Source of the DNA: Plotosus lineatus
Lineage: Eukaryota; Chordata; Actinopteri; Siluriformes; Plotosidae
Length of the DNA stretch: 64,000 nt
NCBI GenBank assembly: GCA_024760905.1
Contig: CM045733.1
Span: 34,711,501 to 34,775,500 of the forward strand
Direction of reading: 5' to 3'
This document shows positions 20,322-30,943 of this stretch, one piece after another. The stretch's first letter is position 1. The number at the start of each line of letters is the position of its first letter. The notes beneath the pieces were generated by a model, which was given only the letters and a program-made list of their open reading frames with translations, had not been told where the DNA came from and ran no database searches. Position numbers and translations under genes: made by a program.

Positions 20322-23300
20322 AAAACAAACCCCTATGACACATGAGACAACATAGGGATCAGTCTCCCTTGCCCGGACGCGGGTCACCGGGGTTCCCTCC
20401 TGGAGCCAGGCCCAGGGGAGGGGCTCGAAGGCGAGCGCCTGGTGGTCGGGCTTATGCCCATGGAGCCTGGCCGGGCCCAGCCCGAAAAGGAGACATGGGT
20501 CCGCCCTCCCATGGACCCACCACCCGTGGGAGGAGTTTTAGGGGTCGGGTGCAGTGTGAGTTGGGTGGCAGCCAAAGGCATGGGTTCTGTCGGACTGATC
20601 CTCGGCTGCTTACTCTGACCTTCGGGACATGGAATGTCACCTCTCTGGCGGGAAAGGAGCCTGATTTGGTGCGTGAGGTGGAGAGATACCGACTAGATAT
20701 AGTCGGGCTCACCTCAACGCATAGCTTGGGCTCTGGAACCATCCATCTCGAAAGAGGCTGGACCTTCTTCTATTCTGGAGTTGCTCATGGGGAGAGGCGG
20801 CGAGGCGGTGTGGGTATTCTTGTTGCCCCCCGTCTCGGTGCCCAAATGTTGGGGTTCTCCCCAGTTGACGAAAGGGTAGCTTCCCTCCGTCTTCGGGTGG
20901 GGGGACGGGTCCTGACTGTTATTTGTGCTTATGCACCAAATGACAGTTCAGAGTACCCACCCTTTTTGGAGTCTTTGGGGGGGTGTTGGAGAACGCTCCC
21001 TCGGGAGACTCGCTCGTTGTCTTGGGAGACTTCAACGCCCATGTGGGCAATGATAGTGTGACCTGGAAGGGTGTGATCGGTAGGTACGGCCTCTCCAGTC
21101 TGAATCCGAATGGTGTGTCGTTGTTGGACTTCTGTGCTCGTCATAGTTTGTCTATCACGAACACCATGTTCGAACATAAGGGTGTCCATAAGTGCACTTG
21201 GCACCAGGACACCCTAGGTCGCAGTTCGATGATTGACTTTGTAGTCGTGTCATCGGACTTGCGACCATATGTTCTGGACACTCGGGTGAAGAGAGGAGCT
21301 GAGCTGTCTACTGATCACTACCTGGTGGTGAGTTGGCTTCGGTGGTGTGGGAGGTTGCCTTCCAGACCTGGCAGGCCCAAGCGTGTGATCAGGGTCTGCT
21401 GGGAACGTTTGGCGGAGCCCCGTGTCCGAGAGGCCTTTAACTCCCGCCTCCGGCAGAGCTACAACCACGTTCGGAGGAGGCGGGGACATGGAATCGAATG
21501 GGCCATGTTTCGTGCCTCAATTGCTGAGGCGGCAGCCCATAGGTGTGGCCGTAAGGTCGTCGGTGCTTGTGGTGGCGGTAATCCCCGAACCCGGTGGTGG
21601 ACACCTGCGGTGAGGGGGGCCGTCCAGCTGAAGAAGGAGGCCTATCGGGTTTTATTAGCCTGTGGGACTCCTGAGGCAGCAAACGGGTACCGGCAGGCCA
21701 AGCGTGCTGCAGCCGAGGCCGTCGCAGATGCAAAATCTCGGGCGTGGGAGGAGTTCGGTGAGGGCCTGGAGAGTGATTATCGGTTGGCCTCAAAAGGTTC
21801 TGGGCCACCATCCGACGCCTCAGGAGGGAAGCAGTTCTTCACAAACACTGTTTACGGTGGAGGTGGGGAGCTGCTTACCTTGACTGGGGATGTTGTTGAG
21901 AGGTGGAGGGAATACTTTGAGGACCTTCTCAATCCCACCAACACGCCCTCCGTGGAAGAGGAAGACCCTGGGGGTTCGGGTGAGGGTCCGCCCATCACTG
22001 GAGTGGAGGTCACTGAGGTTGTTAAAAAGCTCCTTAGTGGTCGAGCTCCGGGTTGGGCGAGATCCGCCCGGAATATCTCAGGGCTCTGGATGTTGTAGGA
22101 CTGTCTTGGTTGACACGTCTCTGCAACATCGCGTGGTCATCGGGGCTGTACCTCTGGATTGGCAAACTGGGGTGGTGGTCCCAATTTTTAAGAAGGGGAC
22201 CGGAGGGTGTGTTCCAATTATCGGGGAATTACACTCCTCAGCCTACCTGGGAAAGTCTATGCAGGGGTACTAGAGAGGAGGATCCGACCGATAGTCGAAC
22301 CTCGGATTCAGGAGGAACAATGTGGTTTTCGTCCTGGCCGCAGCACTCTTGACCAACTCTATACGCTCCACAGGATTCTGGAGGGGGCATGGGAGTTTGC
22401 CCAATCTGTCCACATGTGCTGTGTGGATTTAGAGAAGGCTTTCGACCGTGTCCTCGAAAGATCTTGTGGGCGTACTCGAGAGTCTGGCGTTCGGATCCGT
22501 TGCTACGAGCTATTCGGTCGCTGTATCACCGGAGCCAGAGTTTGGTCCGTATTGGTAACAGCAGGTCGGATTCGTTTCCAGTGGGAGTTGGAGTCCGCCA
22601 AGGCTGTCCTTTGTCACCGATTCTGTTCATAATTTTCATGGACAGAATTTCTAGGCGCAGTCGAGGCGATGAGGGGTTCTGGTTTGGTGGCCATCAGATA
22701 TCGTCTCTGCTTTTTGCGGATGATGTTGTCCTTTTGGCTTCATCAAGTCGGGCCCTCCAGCTCTCATTGGAGCGATTCGCAGCTGAGTGCGAAGCAGCCG
22801 GGATGAAGATCAGTACCTCCAAGTCCGAGGCCATGGTTCTCAGTCGGACAATGGTGGAATGCACCCTCCGGGTCGGGAATGAGGTCCTGCCCCAAGTGGA
22901 GGAGTTTAAGTATCTTGGGGTCTTGTTTACGAGTGAGGGAAGGATGGAGCGAGAGATCGACAGACGGATCGCTGCAGCCTCTGCTGTTAAGCGGTGCCTG
23001 TACCGGTCCGTCGTGGTGAAAAAGGAACTGAGCCGCAAGGCGAAGCTCTCAATTTACCAGTCGATCTACGTTCCAACCCTCACCTATGGTCACGAGCTTT
23101 GGGTAATGACCGAAAGAACAAGATCACGGATACAAGCGGCTGAAATGAGCTTTCTTCGCCGGGTGGCGGGGTTCTCCCTTAGAGATAGGGTGAGAAGCTC
23201 CGCCATCCGGGGAGAGCTCTGAGTAGATCCGCTGCTCTTCCGCATTGAGAGGGGCCAGTTGAGGTGGCTTGGGCATCTGGTCAGAATGCCCCCCGGACGC

Positions 23301-23527
23301 CTCCCTGGTGTGGTGTTTCGGGCATGTCCAACCGGGAAGAGACCCCGGGGTCGACCTAGAACACGCTGGAGGGACTATGTCTCTCGGCTTGTCTGGGACC
23401 GCCTCGGTGTCCCCCCGGGAGAGTTGGAGGAAGTAGCTCAGGAGAGGGATGTCTGGACCTCTTTGCTAAGGTTGCTGCCCCCGCGACCCGACCCTGGACT
23501 AAGCGGAAGAAGATGAGATGAGATGAG
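20176..23527 (+). mobile_element. Rex3-like RTE element E2, full length, frame-disrupted
   Basis: A complete copy of about 3.35 kb bounded by 14-bp TSDs, from the structured leader to a GATGA-type tail. The endonuclease has LTFGTWNVTSLAGKEPDL, then [12 protein letters not shown] after a frameshift at a 7-G run (20977-20983), and [12 protein letters not shown]. The RT has NYRGITLLSLPGKV, CVDLEKAFDRV, GVRQGCPLSPILFIIFMDRI and LLFADDVVLLASS. The C-terminal part has LGVLFTSEGRMEREIDRR, LSIYQSIYVPTLTYGHELW and RPRGRPRTRWRDYVSRL. At least four frameshifts and a stop at 23220 break it. It differs little from E1 and lacks the nested RTE, so it is the better guide to the family's structure. Confidence 0.9.
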
Positions 23528-23541
23528 ATATCAAATAATAT
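23528..23541. repeat. TSD, right copy, of E2
   Basis: Exact repeat of 20162-20175, directly after the GATGAGATGAG tail. Confidence 0.88.
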
Positions 23542-24225
23542 CAACATTAATTTCAAATAAATTAAATTCAAGCAAAATAATTTCAGATTGATAAATTTTA
23601 ATCAAATTCACTCATCAAATATCAAATACAGTATCAAATATAACCTTTAACATTCTCTATGATGCAATCTTTCTGCTTGTAAATGGTTCCGATGGTCAAC
23701 GGATGATCACTTTACATAAAACTGAGCTGAGTCACATTACATGAAGCTGAGCCGACTCACTTTACATGAAGCTTAAAACAGCCAATCAACGCTTAAAATA
23801 TGTGAGGCGTTCAATACCGAAAGTAGTTTACTTGCTGTGCTTGAAGGCGGGTTATATGGACTTTCGGTCTTTCAAGTGAGCAAGGGCACTGTTGAACTCG
23901 TTTAGTACTCAGCCTGCACTGATGTGAATCACCAGCAGAGCAGAGAGTTCTCTTTCTTTTCTGGATTCGGGTTTTCATTTATTTTACAACTCTCTTTGCT
24001 TAACTGAGTATGTATGCATGGTAGATTGTGCTGATCTGAGCGGATAGTTAATTCATCTCTGTGTATGAGACTTCCACCCATGCTAGTAGGCTTACACTTC
24101 TGACCGACCATATTTGCTCAGGGTTACAAAAATCTGCAAAACTGTAAACGCATAGATCACAGAGACGACGTCTTAACACAAGACTAACACACTATTATAA
24201 CTGATATCTATCTATCTAGTGCCTG
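23542..24225. other. A/T-rich flank of E2, probably a continued DNA-transposon remnant
   Basis: The first 350 bp continue the block interrupted by E2. The short near-repeats TTTACATAAAACTGAGCTGAG and TTACATGAAGCTGAGCCGA occur near 23715-23770. Nothing coding is recognised. Confidence 0.35.
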
Positions 24226-24227
24226 AG

Positions 24228-24545
24228 TTGTAGGACGACCATTGGTGACCCGCCATGAAGGATAACGCCCTGGTTATCATCTTCATGGAGGTTTTCTTGG
24301 CAGGATTAGTGCAGTGGTTTGCCATTGCCTTCTGCACGATGCGAACCTATGGGCAATTTAGAACAGCCAATTAACCTACTGTGCATGTCTTTGGATTGTG
24401 GGAGGAAAACCAGAGCATCCGGAGGAAACCCACACAAGCATGGGGAGAACATACAAACTCCACACAGAAACGCCCAGGCCGGGAATCGAACCCAGGCTTT
24501 CTTGCTGTGAGGCGGACGTACTAACCACAACGCCACCGTGCCGCC
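24228..24545 (-). mobile_element. tRNA-derived SINE (DANA/V-SINE-type head) with a BovB-like tail
   Basis: The reverse complement starts GGCGGCACGGTGGCG with TTGTGGTTAGTACGTCCGCC (box A region) and GGGTTCGATTCCC (box B), the two internal Pol III promoter boxes of tRNA-derived SINEs. A conserved middle, GTGTGGAGTTTG ... TTCTCCCC ... GGTTTTCCTCC, follows. The end, AAGGCAATGGCAAACCACTG and TGCCAAGAAAAC, resembles BovB/RTE-derived SINE tails and finishes in a GATA repeat. It is intact enough to align along its whole length. Confidence 0.75.
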
Positions 24546-24556
24546 ACATAACTGAT

Positions 24557-25345
24557 ATGTATACAGTGATATGAAAAAGTATCTGAACCTTTTGGAATTT
24601 CTCCCATTTCTGCATAAAATCACCATCAAATGTGATCTGATCTTTGTCAAAATCACACAGATGAAAAAACAGTGTCTGCTTTAACTAAAACCACCCAAAC
24701 ATTTATAGGTTTTCATATTTTAATGAGGATAGCATGCAAACAATGACAGAAGGGGGAGGAATAAGTAACTGAACCCTCTGCCTAAGGAGACTTAAAGAGC
24801 AATTGAAACCAATTTTACCAAACAATTTACATCAGGTGTGTGCCCAATCACTGATGAGTGGCTTAAAGCTGCCCTGCCCACTATAAAACCCACACCTAGT
24901 AAGAATTGTCTTGATGAGAAGCATTGTCTGATGTGCACCATGGCTCACTCAAAAGAGCTGTCTGAAGACCTGCGATCAAGAATTGTTGATTTGTATAAAG
25001 CTGGGAAAGGATACAAAACCATCTCTAAAAGTCTGGATGTTCATCCATTGACAGTCAGAGAAGTTGTCTACAAATGGAGAGAGTTTGGCACTGTTGCTTC
25101 TCTCCCAAGGAGTGGCCGTCCACCAAAGATGACGCCAAGAGTTCATCAGCACAGAATACTCAGAGAGGTAAAAAAAAAACCCTAGAGTGTCTGCTAAAGA
25201 CTTACAGAAATCACTGGCACAGTCCAATATCTCTGTGCACACATCAACTATATGTAAAACAATGGCCAAGAATGGTGTTCATGGGAGGACTCCAAGGAGG
25301 AAGCCACTGCTGTCTAAAAAAACCATTGTTGCTCGTTTAATGTTC
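24557..25345 (+). mobile_element. Tc1/mariner fragment: left inverted repeat and N-terminal transposase, truncated
   Basis: The left end is ACAGTGATATGAAAAAGTAT beside TA. A transposase reading frame starts at 24940: MAHSKELSEDLRSRIVDLYK, then YKTISKSLDVHPLTVREVVYKW (first helix-turn-helix) and SGRPPKMT (GRPR-like AT-hook). A 9-A run near 25172 shifts the frame. The second DNA-binding half continues as RVSAKDLQKSLAQ ... GRTPRRKPLLS ... ARLMFVK. The catalytic DDE domain and right inverted repeat are absent, because the sequence changes abruptly to a reversed gypsy element at about 25345. Confidence 0.85.
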
Positions 25346-26575
25346 GTAAAAAGGTGCATGGGTGTAGGTTCTGGTCTGTGGGAGACCGTTGGGAGAGGAC
25401 CACCCCCGAGTCTGAGGCGTTGACTTCCACCATGAACTGCAGCAAGGGGTCCGGGTGGATCAGCAAGTTTTTTTGCCTTCATTTGCCTGAATTTTGCCTT
25501 CAACCTGTCAAATGCCGCCTGGGCACTTGGGGACCACTGGAACGGTGTTTTGGGTGATGTCAGCTGTGTGAGGGGGGGCTGCTAGGCCGCTGTAGTCTTG
25601 CACAAATCGGTGATAGAAGTTCGTGAACCCCAGGAACCTCTGCAGCTGTTTCCGCATCACCGGAGTCGGCCACTCCGCCACTGCCTTCACCTTTGCTGGA
25701 TCGGGTCTTATCTGACCCTTCTCCACGATGAACCTCAGGAAAGAGACTGATGGGACATGAAACTCACATTTATCCGCTTTGAGGAATAATCTGTTCTCTA
25801 GGAGCCTCTTTAACACCATTTTCACGTGACGGAGATGATCATCATGGTCTTTAGAGAAGATCAGGATGTCATCCAGGTACACGAATACAAAGCGGTTCAC
25901 CATGTCCCTAAGCACATCATTAACCAGGGCTTGGAAAACCGCCGGGGCGTTGGTTAGTCCGAATGGCATGACAAAATAATCGAAGTGCCCCAGGGGCATG
26001 TTGAAAGCCATCTTCCACTCATTCCCCTCCTGAATCCGGACTTGGTAGGCGTTTCTCAGGTCCATCTTAGAAATTACTGCATCCTGGAGAGGGGTGAAGG
26101 CTGAATCTACGAGAGGGAATTTGTTTTTTATAGTGATGTGGTTCAGGCCCGTGTAATCAATGCAAGGTCTCAGGGTTTTGTCTTTCTTTTCTACAAAGAA
26201 GAACCCAGCGCCTACTGGCGATGATGAGGGCTGAATGAGACCTACAGTAAGCGACTCATTTATATATACTTCCATGGCATCTTTCTCTGGCTTCGAGAGG
26301 TTGTACAGTCGCTGAGAAAGGAGCGTGGAACCTGGGAGTAGTCGATAGCGCAGTTGTACGGTCGATGAGGAGGTAGTGAGCGAGCCCAGTCCTTGTAGAA
26401 GACCTCTTTTAGATCATGGTATTCCTTTGGCACACTGCCAAGTCCAGATTCCGCAGGTCGACAGGGGTTTGTGAAGCTTGGGAGGGTACGCCGCCAGTAA
26501 TCAGTGTTGTAGACAGTAGTCACTCCAGCTGCATATGGTGAGGGTGCACCAGTCGATGTGAGGGGATTGTGGATC
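25346..26575 (-). pseudogene. Ty3/gypsy pol fragment (RT to start of RNase H)
   Basis: On the minus strand, [20 protein letters not shown] leads into the reverse transcriptase. It has [35 protein letters not shown], the catalytic [11 protein letters not shown] near 25880, and CEFH. RNase H starts [20 protein letters not shown] near 25420-25460, with the V-NASD segment where D-ASD is usual. Frameshifts occur near 26270 and 25500, and a small deletion near 25405. Gag and protease are missing, and the remaining RNase H and integrase end at the junction with Tc1. It belongs with the LTR at 26576-26790 and 33002-33090. Confidence 0.88.
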
Positions 26576-26790
26576 TGCAAGATTCAACGATTTTATTTTT
26601 GCACTGGGAAAATCTAAATCACTGGAAATAATTATTCATGGGAAACTGGTCGAGCACGAAGCAGGATACCAGGAGTCAGAGAGATCGCAGAGAAACGGAA
26701 TCACAAGAAAGGCCAATCTTCTGATGCTGGAGGGAAGCGCGCCGCTCCTATTTATATCTCGCTGATTGCTGAATGGAAACAGGTGCGCTC
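26576..26790 (-). mobile_element. Gypsy LTR, 3' part, split by a LINE
   Basis: Read on the minus strand this is the end of a long terminal repeat finishing in TTGCA directly before the internal region. The other part is at 33002-33090, where it begins TGTTATGGTC. With the LINE removed the LTR would be about 300 bp and start TG, end CA, as LTRs do. The second LTR is not present. Confidence 0.6.
26771..26790. repeat. TSD, left copy, of the 2A-LINE
   Basis: GAATGGAAACAGGTGCGCTC. The right copy at 32982-33001 matches 18 of 20 bases, as expected for an old insertion. Confidence 0.75.
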
Positions 26791-26963
26791 ATGTATGCGT
26801 GAGCTACTGTGCAGATGCGTTAATCACGAGCTTTAAAAATGGGCATTTCATTGGCTCAATGTAGAGCCAAAATCAATACGTTTGTCAACCTGACAGAAGC
26901 AAGAGCCAAAATATACATGGAATAAAACTTTCGAAGTGTTATTTTTCTCCGGGATTGCGTTTG

Positions 26964-27851
26964 ATGTGCCTGATAACTGCTCTACTTGTCACCTGCTGTG
27001 ATGTGGAGACCAACCTGGGACCTACCATACGACAGCAGACTCTAGCTATTGATGAGTCGGGTGCACTCGGCATAAATGTAAGTGAAAAGCAGGATACGGA
27101 TACCGATATTTTGAAATTACTGCTCGAAATGAAAACTGATATTAAATCAATGAACAAGAACTTTGAAACCCTCAACAATAAAGTTGATAAAGTGCCGTCA
27201 AATTTCAACGACAAGCTACTACAACTGCAAAATGAAAACAAAGAGTTAAAAATAAAACTATCAGCAATGGAAGATAAGATCCAAGATGTTGAATCCAGAA
27301 GCTGAAGAGAAAATCTCATCTTTCATGGTATACCGGGTGAAAAAGGCGAGACCTGGGAGACATCGGAGAGGAAAGTTCGTGAGTTTTTGTCTCAAGACTT
27401 GAAAATGCAAAATACAGAATTTGTTGTCATTATAAGGGCTCACCGACTAAATCCAAAGAAGGCAGGCTCCCCAATCATCGTTAAATTTCTTACATCTAAG
27501 GACAAGAGTGATATCTACAAGGCTTCACGTGCTGATAGAATGCAAGGATCACAACAGAAGCGTGTCACCGAAGACTTCCCCCTGAAGATACGAGAGGACA
27601 GATGGGCGCTTTCCCCCTGGTTTGTCAGGGCCCGAGATGCAGGACGCAACCCAAAGATGCGTCAAAACAAGTTGATTGTGAAAGGCCAAGTGTTTGTGTA
27701 CGATAGAGACTCCAAAAGTATTGCAAGAGAAAAAGTATCGCACGTAGAACAGTCATCACTCAACATAAACATACCCACATGGCCGGTTTGTTTGGACCCG
27801 GAAATGAAACTGACAAGCAAGGTCAAGGACAAGGACAAACAGAGAGAGTAA
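26964..27851 (+). pseudogene. ORF1 of the 2A-LINE, one premature stop
   Basis: Starts MCLITALLVTCCDVETNLGP, a decayed form of the 2A ribosome-skipping consensus (D-V-E-x-N-P-G-P), with Leu where the essential Pro should be. A predicted coiled coil follows (LLEMKTDIKSMNKNF ... LLQLQNENKELKIKLSAMED), then VESRS and a TGA at 27303-27305, which is probably CGA to TGA by CpG decay. The same frame then continues as RENLIFHGIPGEKGE, RAHRLNPKKAGSPIIVKF and EDFPLKIREDRWALSP, the order expected for L1-like ORF1 RNA-binding domains. About 295 residues. The family role is RNA chaperone binding of element RNA. Confidence 0.75.
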
Positions 27852-29332
27852 ACAAACTGGGGATTGAAGGTGCGGCCACGGCCCTATGTTTGACATCTTG
27901 ACATGGAATATCGGCGGTCTACCTAAACATGACAATGAATTTTCACAGGTGAAGCGTTTGAGCTGCAAATTTGATATTGTGTGTTTTTGTGAATAATTCG
28001 TGCGAGCTCAAAATGAATTCTCGACATTTATGTCTGGTTTTCGATCACTTAATTCAGTCAGGGATAAAATAAAGCAGCTAGGTCGATACAGTGGAGGTGT
28101 GACTGTTGTTATAAAAGAGATGTGGATGCAGAATAATATTGTTGTCAGACTGTATGAATATTTTCAAAACACGGTTGTTTTATTGCTGAGATCCAAATAT
28201 TTTGACTGGGATAAAGGCACCATACTTGTATTTACCTATATTTCACCAGAGGGATCCCCGGTTTATGACCGCAATGAGAGTGGTGATGATGGTATTGACA
28301 CCCTAGTACATTATATTAACATTATAGTTGCTGATCACCCAGGTAAACAATTACTCTTAGCTGGTGACCTAAATGCAAGGATTAAAGACTTTCTAGACTT
28401 TATTCCCGATGATAATATGGATTTTATCCAAAACGATATTGATGACTATCCTTTAGATAATTTTGAAATGCATCGTTCAAGTCGAGATAATCTTAACCAT
28501 AATAATTTTGGTAAAAAGTTAGTAGAATTGTGTTGTACTTTTGGAATCCATATCATGAATGTCAGGTTATTCAGGGATAAAGAGGGCCAGTTTACTTGTG
28601 TTACACATAACGGAGCAAGTTTAGTCGACTATATGATAGCATCAACCTCGTTGTTGCCACGAGTTAAGGATTTTGGAGTTTGCACTTGTGATGTCTCTGA
28701 CCGTTTTCCTATACATTGTTCCTTGAATATCGAGCAACTCGGTATGAATTGTACTGAACGTGATACACCGGAACTATATTTCCTAATACATTCCCAATCT
28801 GGTCCCCACCCAACCAGAGAATGGACCAAATGTATATGGGGTAAAGAGCAATGTGACTTATTTATTTCCAATTTTCATGGACTATTCAATCATTTTAGCA
28901 GCAAATTGTTTCAGTATATAGACACGAATATCGAAGATTCACTAAAGGTTTTTACAAAACTGTACCACCAGGCTGCCAACCACAACAAAAGGATATTTTC
29001 AGGTTACCGTGACATTAATGTGAAATCACAGCCCCTATGGTGGGACCATGAACTGGATCACTTGAAGCATATAAAATATAAAGCTCTCCGGGATCACAGA
29101 GATAATGGCTTAGATATAACAGTGTATAAATCATTACGTAATTCTTTCAAAACAAACTTCAATTCTAAACGAGGAGATTACTATACTGCACAGAAAGAAA
29201 AGTTAGTATCTACAAGAGATAACCCAAAGGAAAACACTAAAGCACACTGGCTCTATTTGAATTTCATGATATGAACCCAGAGACTATACAACAGGATGAA
29301 GATAGTGACTTTACTGAAAATGAAGTTTTGTA

Positions 29333-29342
29333 TCACATTGAT
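29333..29342. repeat. TSD, left copy, of RTE copy F
   Basis: TCACATTGAT, repeated at 30934-30943. Confidence 0.88.
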
Positions 29343-30933
29343 CTTCTTTCTTCTTTTCCTTTCGGCTGTTCCCTTCAGGGGTCGCCACAGCAAATGATCT
29401 GCCTCCATCTCTCCCTATCCTCTGCATCTTCTACTCTTACTCCAACGACCTTCATGTCCGCCTTCACCGCATCCATAAATCTTCTCTTTGGTCTTCCTCT
29501 GGGCCTTTTGCCTGGTAGTTCCAACCTCAGCATCCTACTACCAATATACTCACTATCCCTCCTCTGTACATGTCCAAACCATCTCAATCTAGCCTCTCTG
29601 ACTTTGTCTCCAAAACATCTAACATGTGCTGTCCCTCTGATGTACTCATTCCTGATCCTATCCATCCTCGTTACTCCCAAAAAGAACCTCAACATTTTCA
29701 TCTCTGCTACCTCCAACTCTGACTCCTGTCTTTTCCCCAGGGCCACTGTCTCTAAACCATACAACATTGTCTCTAAACCATACAACAACCCTTCATTCTT
29801 GCCGATACTCTCCTATCCCACATCACACCGGACACGTTTCTCCATCCATTCCAACCTGCCTGCACGCGCTTCTTCACCTCTTTTCCACACTCTCCATTGC
29901 TCTGGATTGTTGAGCCTAAGTACTTAAAATCCTCCACCTTCTTTATCTCTGCCCCCTGTAACCTCAAAGTTCCTCTTGGGTCCTTGTCGTTCACACACAT
30001 GTATTCTGTCTTACTAAGACTAACCTTCAATCCCCTCCTTTCCAGGGCATACCTCCACCTCTCTAGATTTTCCTCCACTTGGTCTCTGCTCTCACTACAG
30101 ATCACAACGTCATCTGCAAACATCATAGTCCATGGAGATTCTTGTCTAACCTCGTCTGTTAGCCTGTCCATCACCATAGCAAACAAGAAGGGGCTGAGAG
30201 CTGACCCTTGATGCAGTCCCACCTCCACCTTGAACTCTTCTGTCACACCGACAGCACACCTCACCACTGTCTTACATCTCTCATACATGTCCTGCACCAC
30301 TCTAACATACTTCTCTGTCACTCCAGACTTCCTCATACAATACCACAGTTCTTCTCTCGGCACCCTGTCATATGCTTTCTCCAGATCCACAAAGGCACAA
30401 TGCAGCTCCTTCTGACCTTCTCTGTACTTCTCTATTAACATCCTCAAAGCAAACACTGCATCTGTGGTGCTCTTTCTTGGCATGAAACCAAACTGTTGTT
30501 CACAAATGCTGACCTCTGCCCTTAGTCTTGCTTCCACTATTCTTTCCCATAGCTTCATTGTATGGCTCATCAACTTTATCCCTCTGTAGTTGCCACAACT
30601 CTGTACATCTCCCTTGTTCTTAAAAATGGGCACAAGTACACTTCTCCTCCATTCCTCTGGCATCTGCTCACTTTCTAAGACCTTGTTGAATATTCTTGTC
30701 AGAAAATCTACTGCTACCTCCCCTAGACACTTCCATACCTCAACTTGTATGTCATCAGGGCCAACTGCCTTTCCACTCTTCATCCTCTTCAATGCCCTCC
30801 TCACTTCTCCCTTACTAATCTTTGATACTTCCTGCTCCTCAACGGTCACCCCTTCTACTCTTTTTTCTCTCTCATTTTCTTCATTCATCAGCTCTTCAAA
30901 GTACTCTTTCCATCTTCCCAGCACACTTCTGTC
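29343..30933 (-). mobile_element. RTE-clade LINE copy F nested in the 2A-LINE
   Basis: A 5'-truncated RTE on the minus strand with exact 10-bp TSDs. Its poly-purine tail (GAAGAAAGAAG on the minus strand) lies at the left. It spans the end of the linker, the whole RT and the C-terminal domain. A 21-bp duplication with an adjacent deletion (29750-29810, TCTCTAAACCATACAACA repeated) breaks the frame between the RT and the C-terminal part. Confidence 0.92.
29773..30924 (-). CDS. Open RT-domain reading frame of RTE copy F (383 codons)
   Basis: The longest intact RTE RT frame in the window. In order: [128 protein letters not shown] and FKYLGSTIQSNGECGKEVK. The catalytic F-A-D-D is intact. The endonuclease is absent and the C-terminus is frameshifted, so it cannot retrotranspose by itself. 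It is useful as a near-consensus RT sequence for the family. It has no promoter of its own. Confidence 0.75.
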   Translation of the reverse strand: MLGRWKEYFEELMNEENEREKRVEGVTVEEQEVSKISKGEVRRALKRMKSGKAVGPDDIQVEVWKCLGEVAVDFLTRIFNKVLESEQMPEEWRRSVLVPIFKNKGDVQSCGNYRGIKLMSHTMKLWERIVEARLRAEVSICEQQFGFMPRKSTTDAVFALRMLIEKYREGQKELHCAFVDLEKAYDRVPREELWYCMRKSGVTEKYVRVVQDMYERCKTVVRCAVGVTEEFKVEVGLHQGSALSPFLFAMVMDRLTDEVRQESPWTMMFADDVVICSESRDQVEENLERWRYALERRGLKVSLSKTEYMCVNDKDPRGTLRLQGAEIKKVEDFKYLGSTIQSNGECGKEVKKRVQAGWNGWRNVSGVMWDRRVSARMKGCCMV

Positions 30934-30943
30934 TCACATTGAT
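30934..30943. repeat. TSD, right copy, of RTE copy F
   Basis: Exact repeat of 29333-29342. Removing the insert with one TSD copy brings ...ENEVLYHID next to KLSNNNSPGPDG, continuous LINE coding sequence. Confidence 0.88.

Noticed and set aside
26240..26300. Gypsy pol fragment as part of an endogenous retrovirus
   Set aside because: The RT motifs (IDYx[16 protein letters not shown]) are of the Ty3/gypsy type, and no env or retroviral gag is present.
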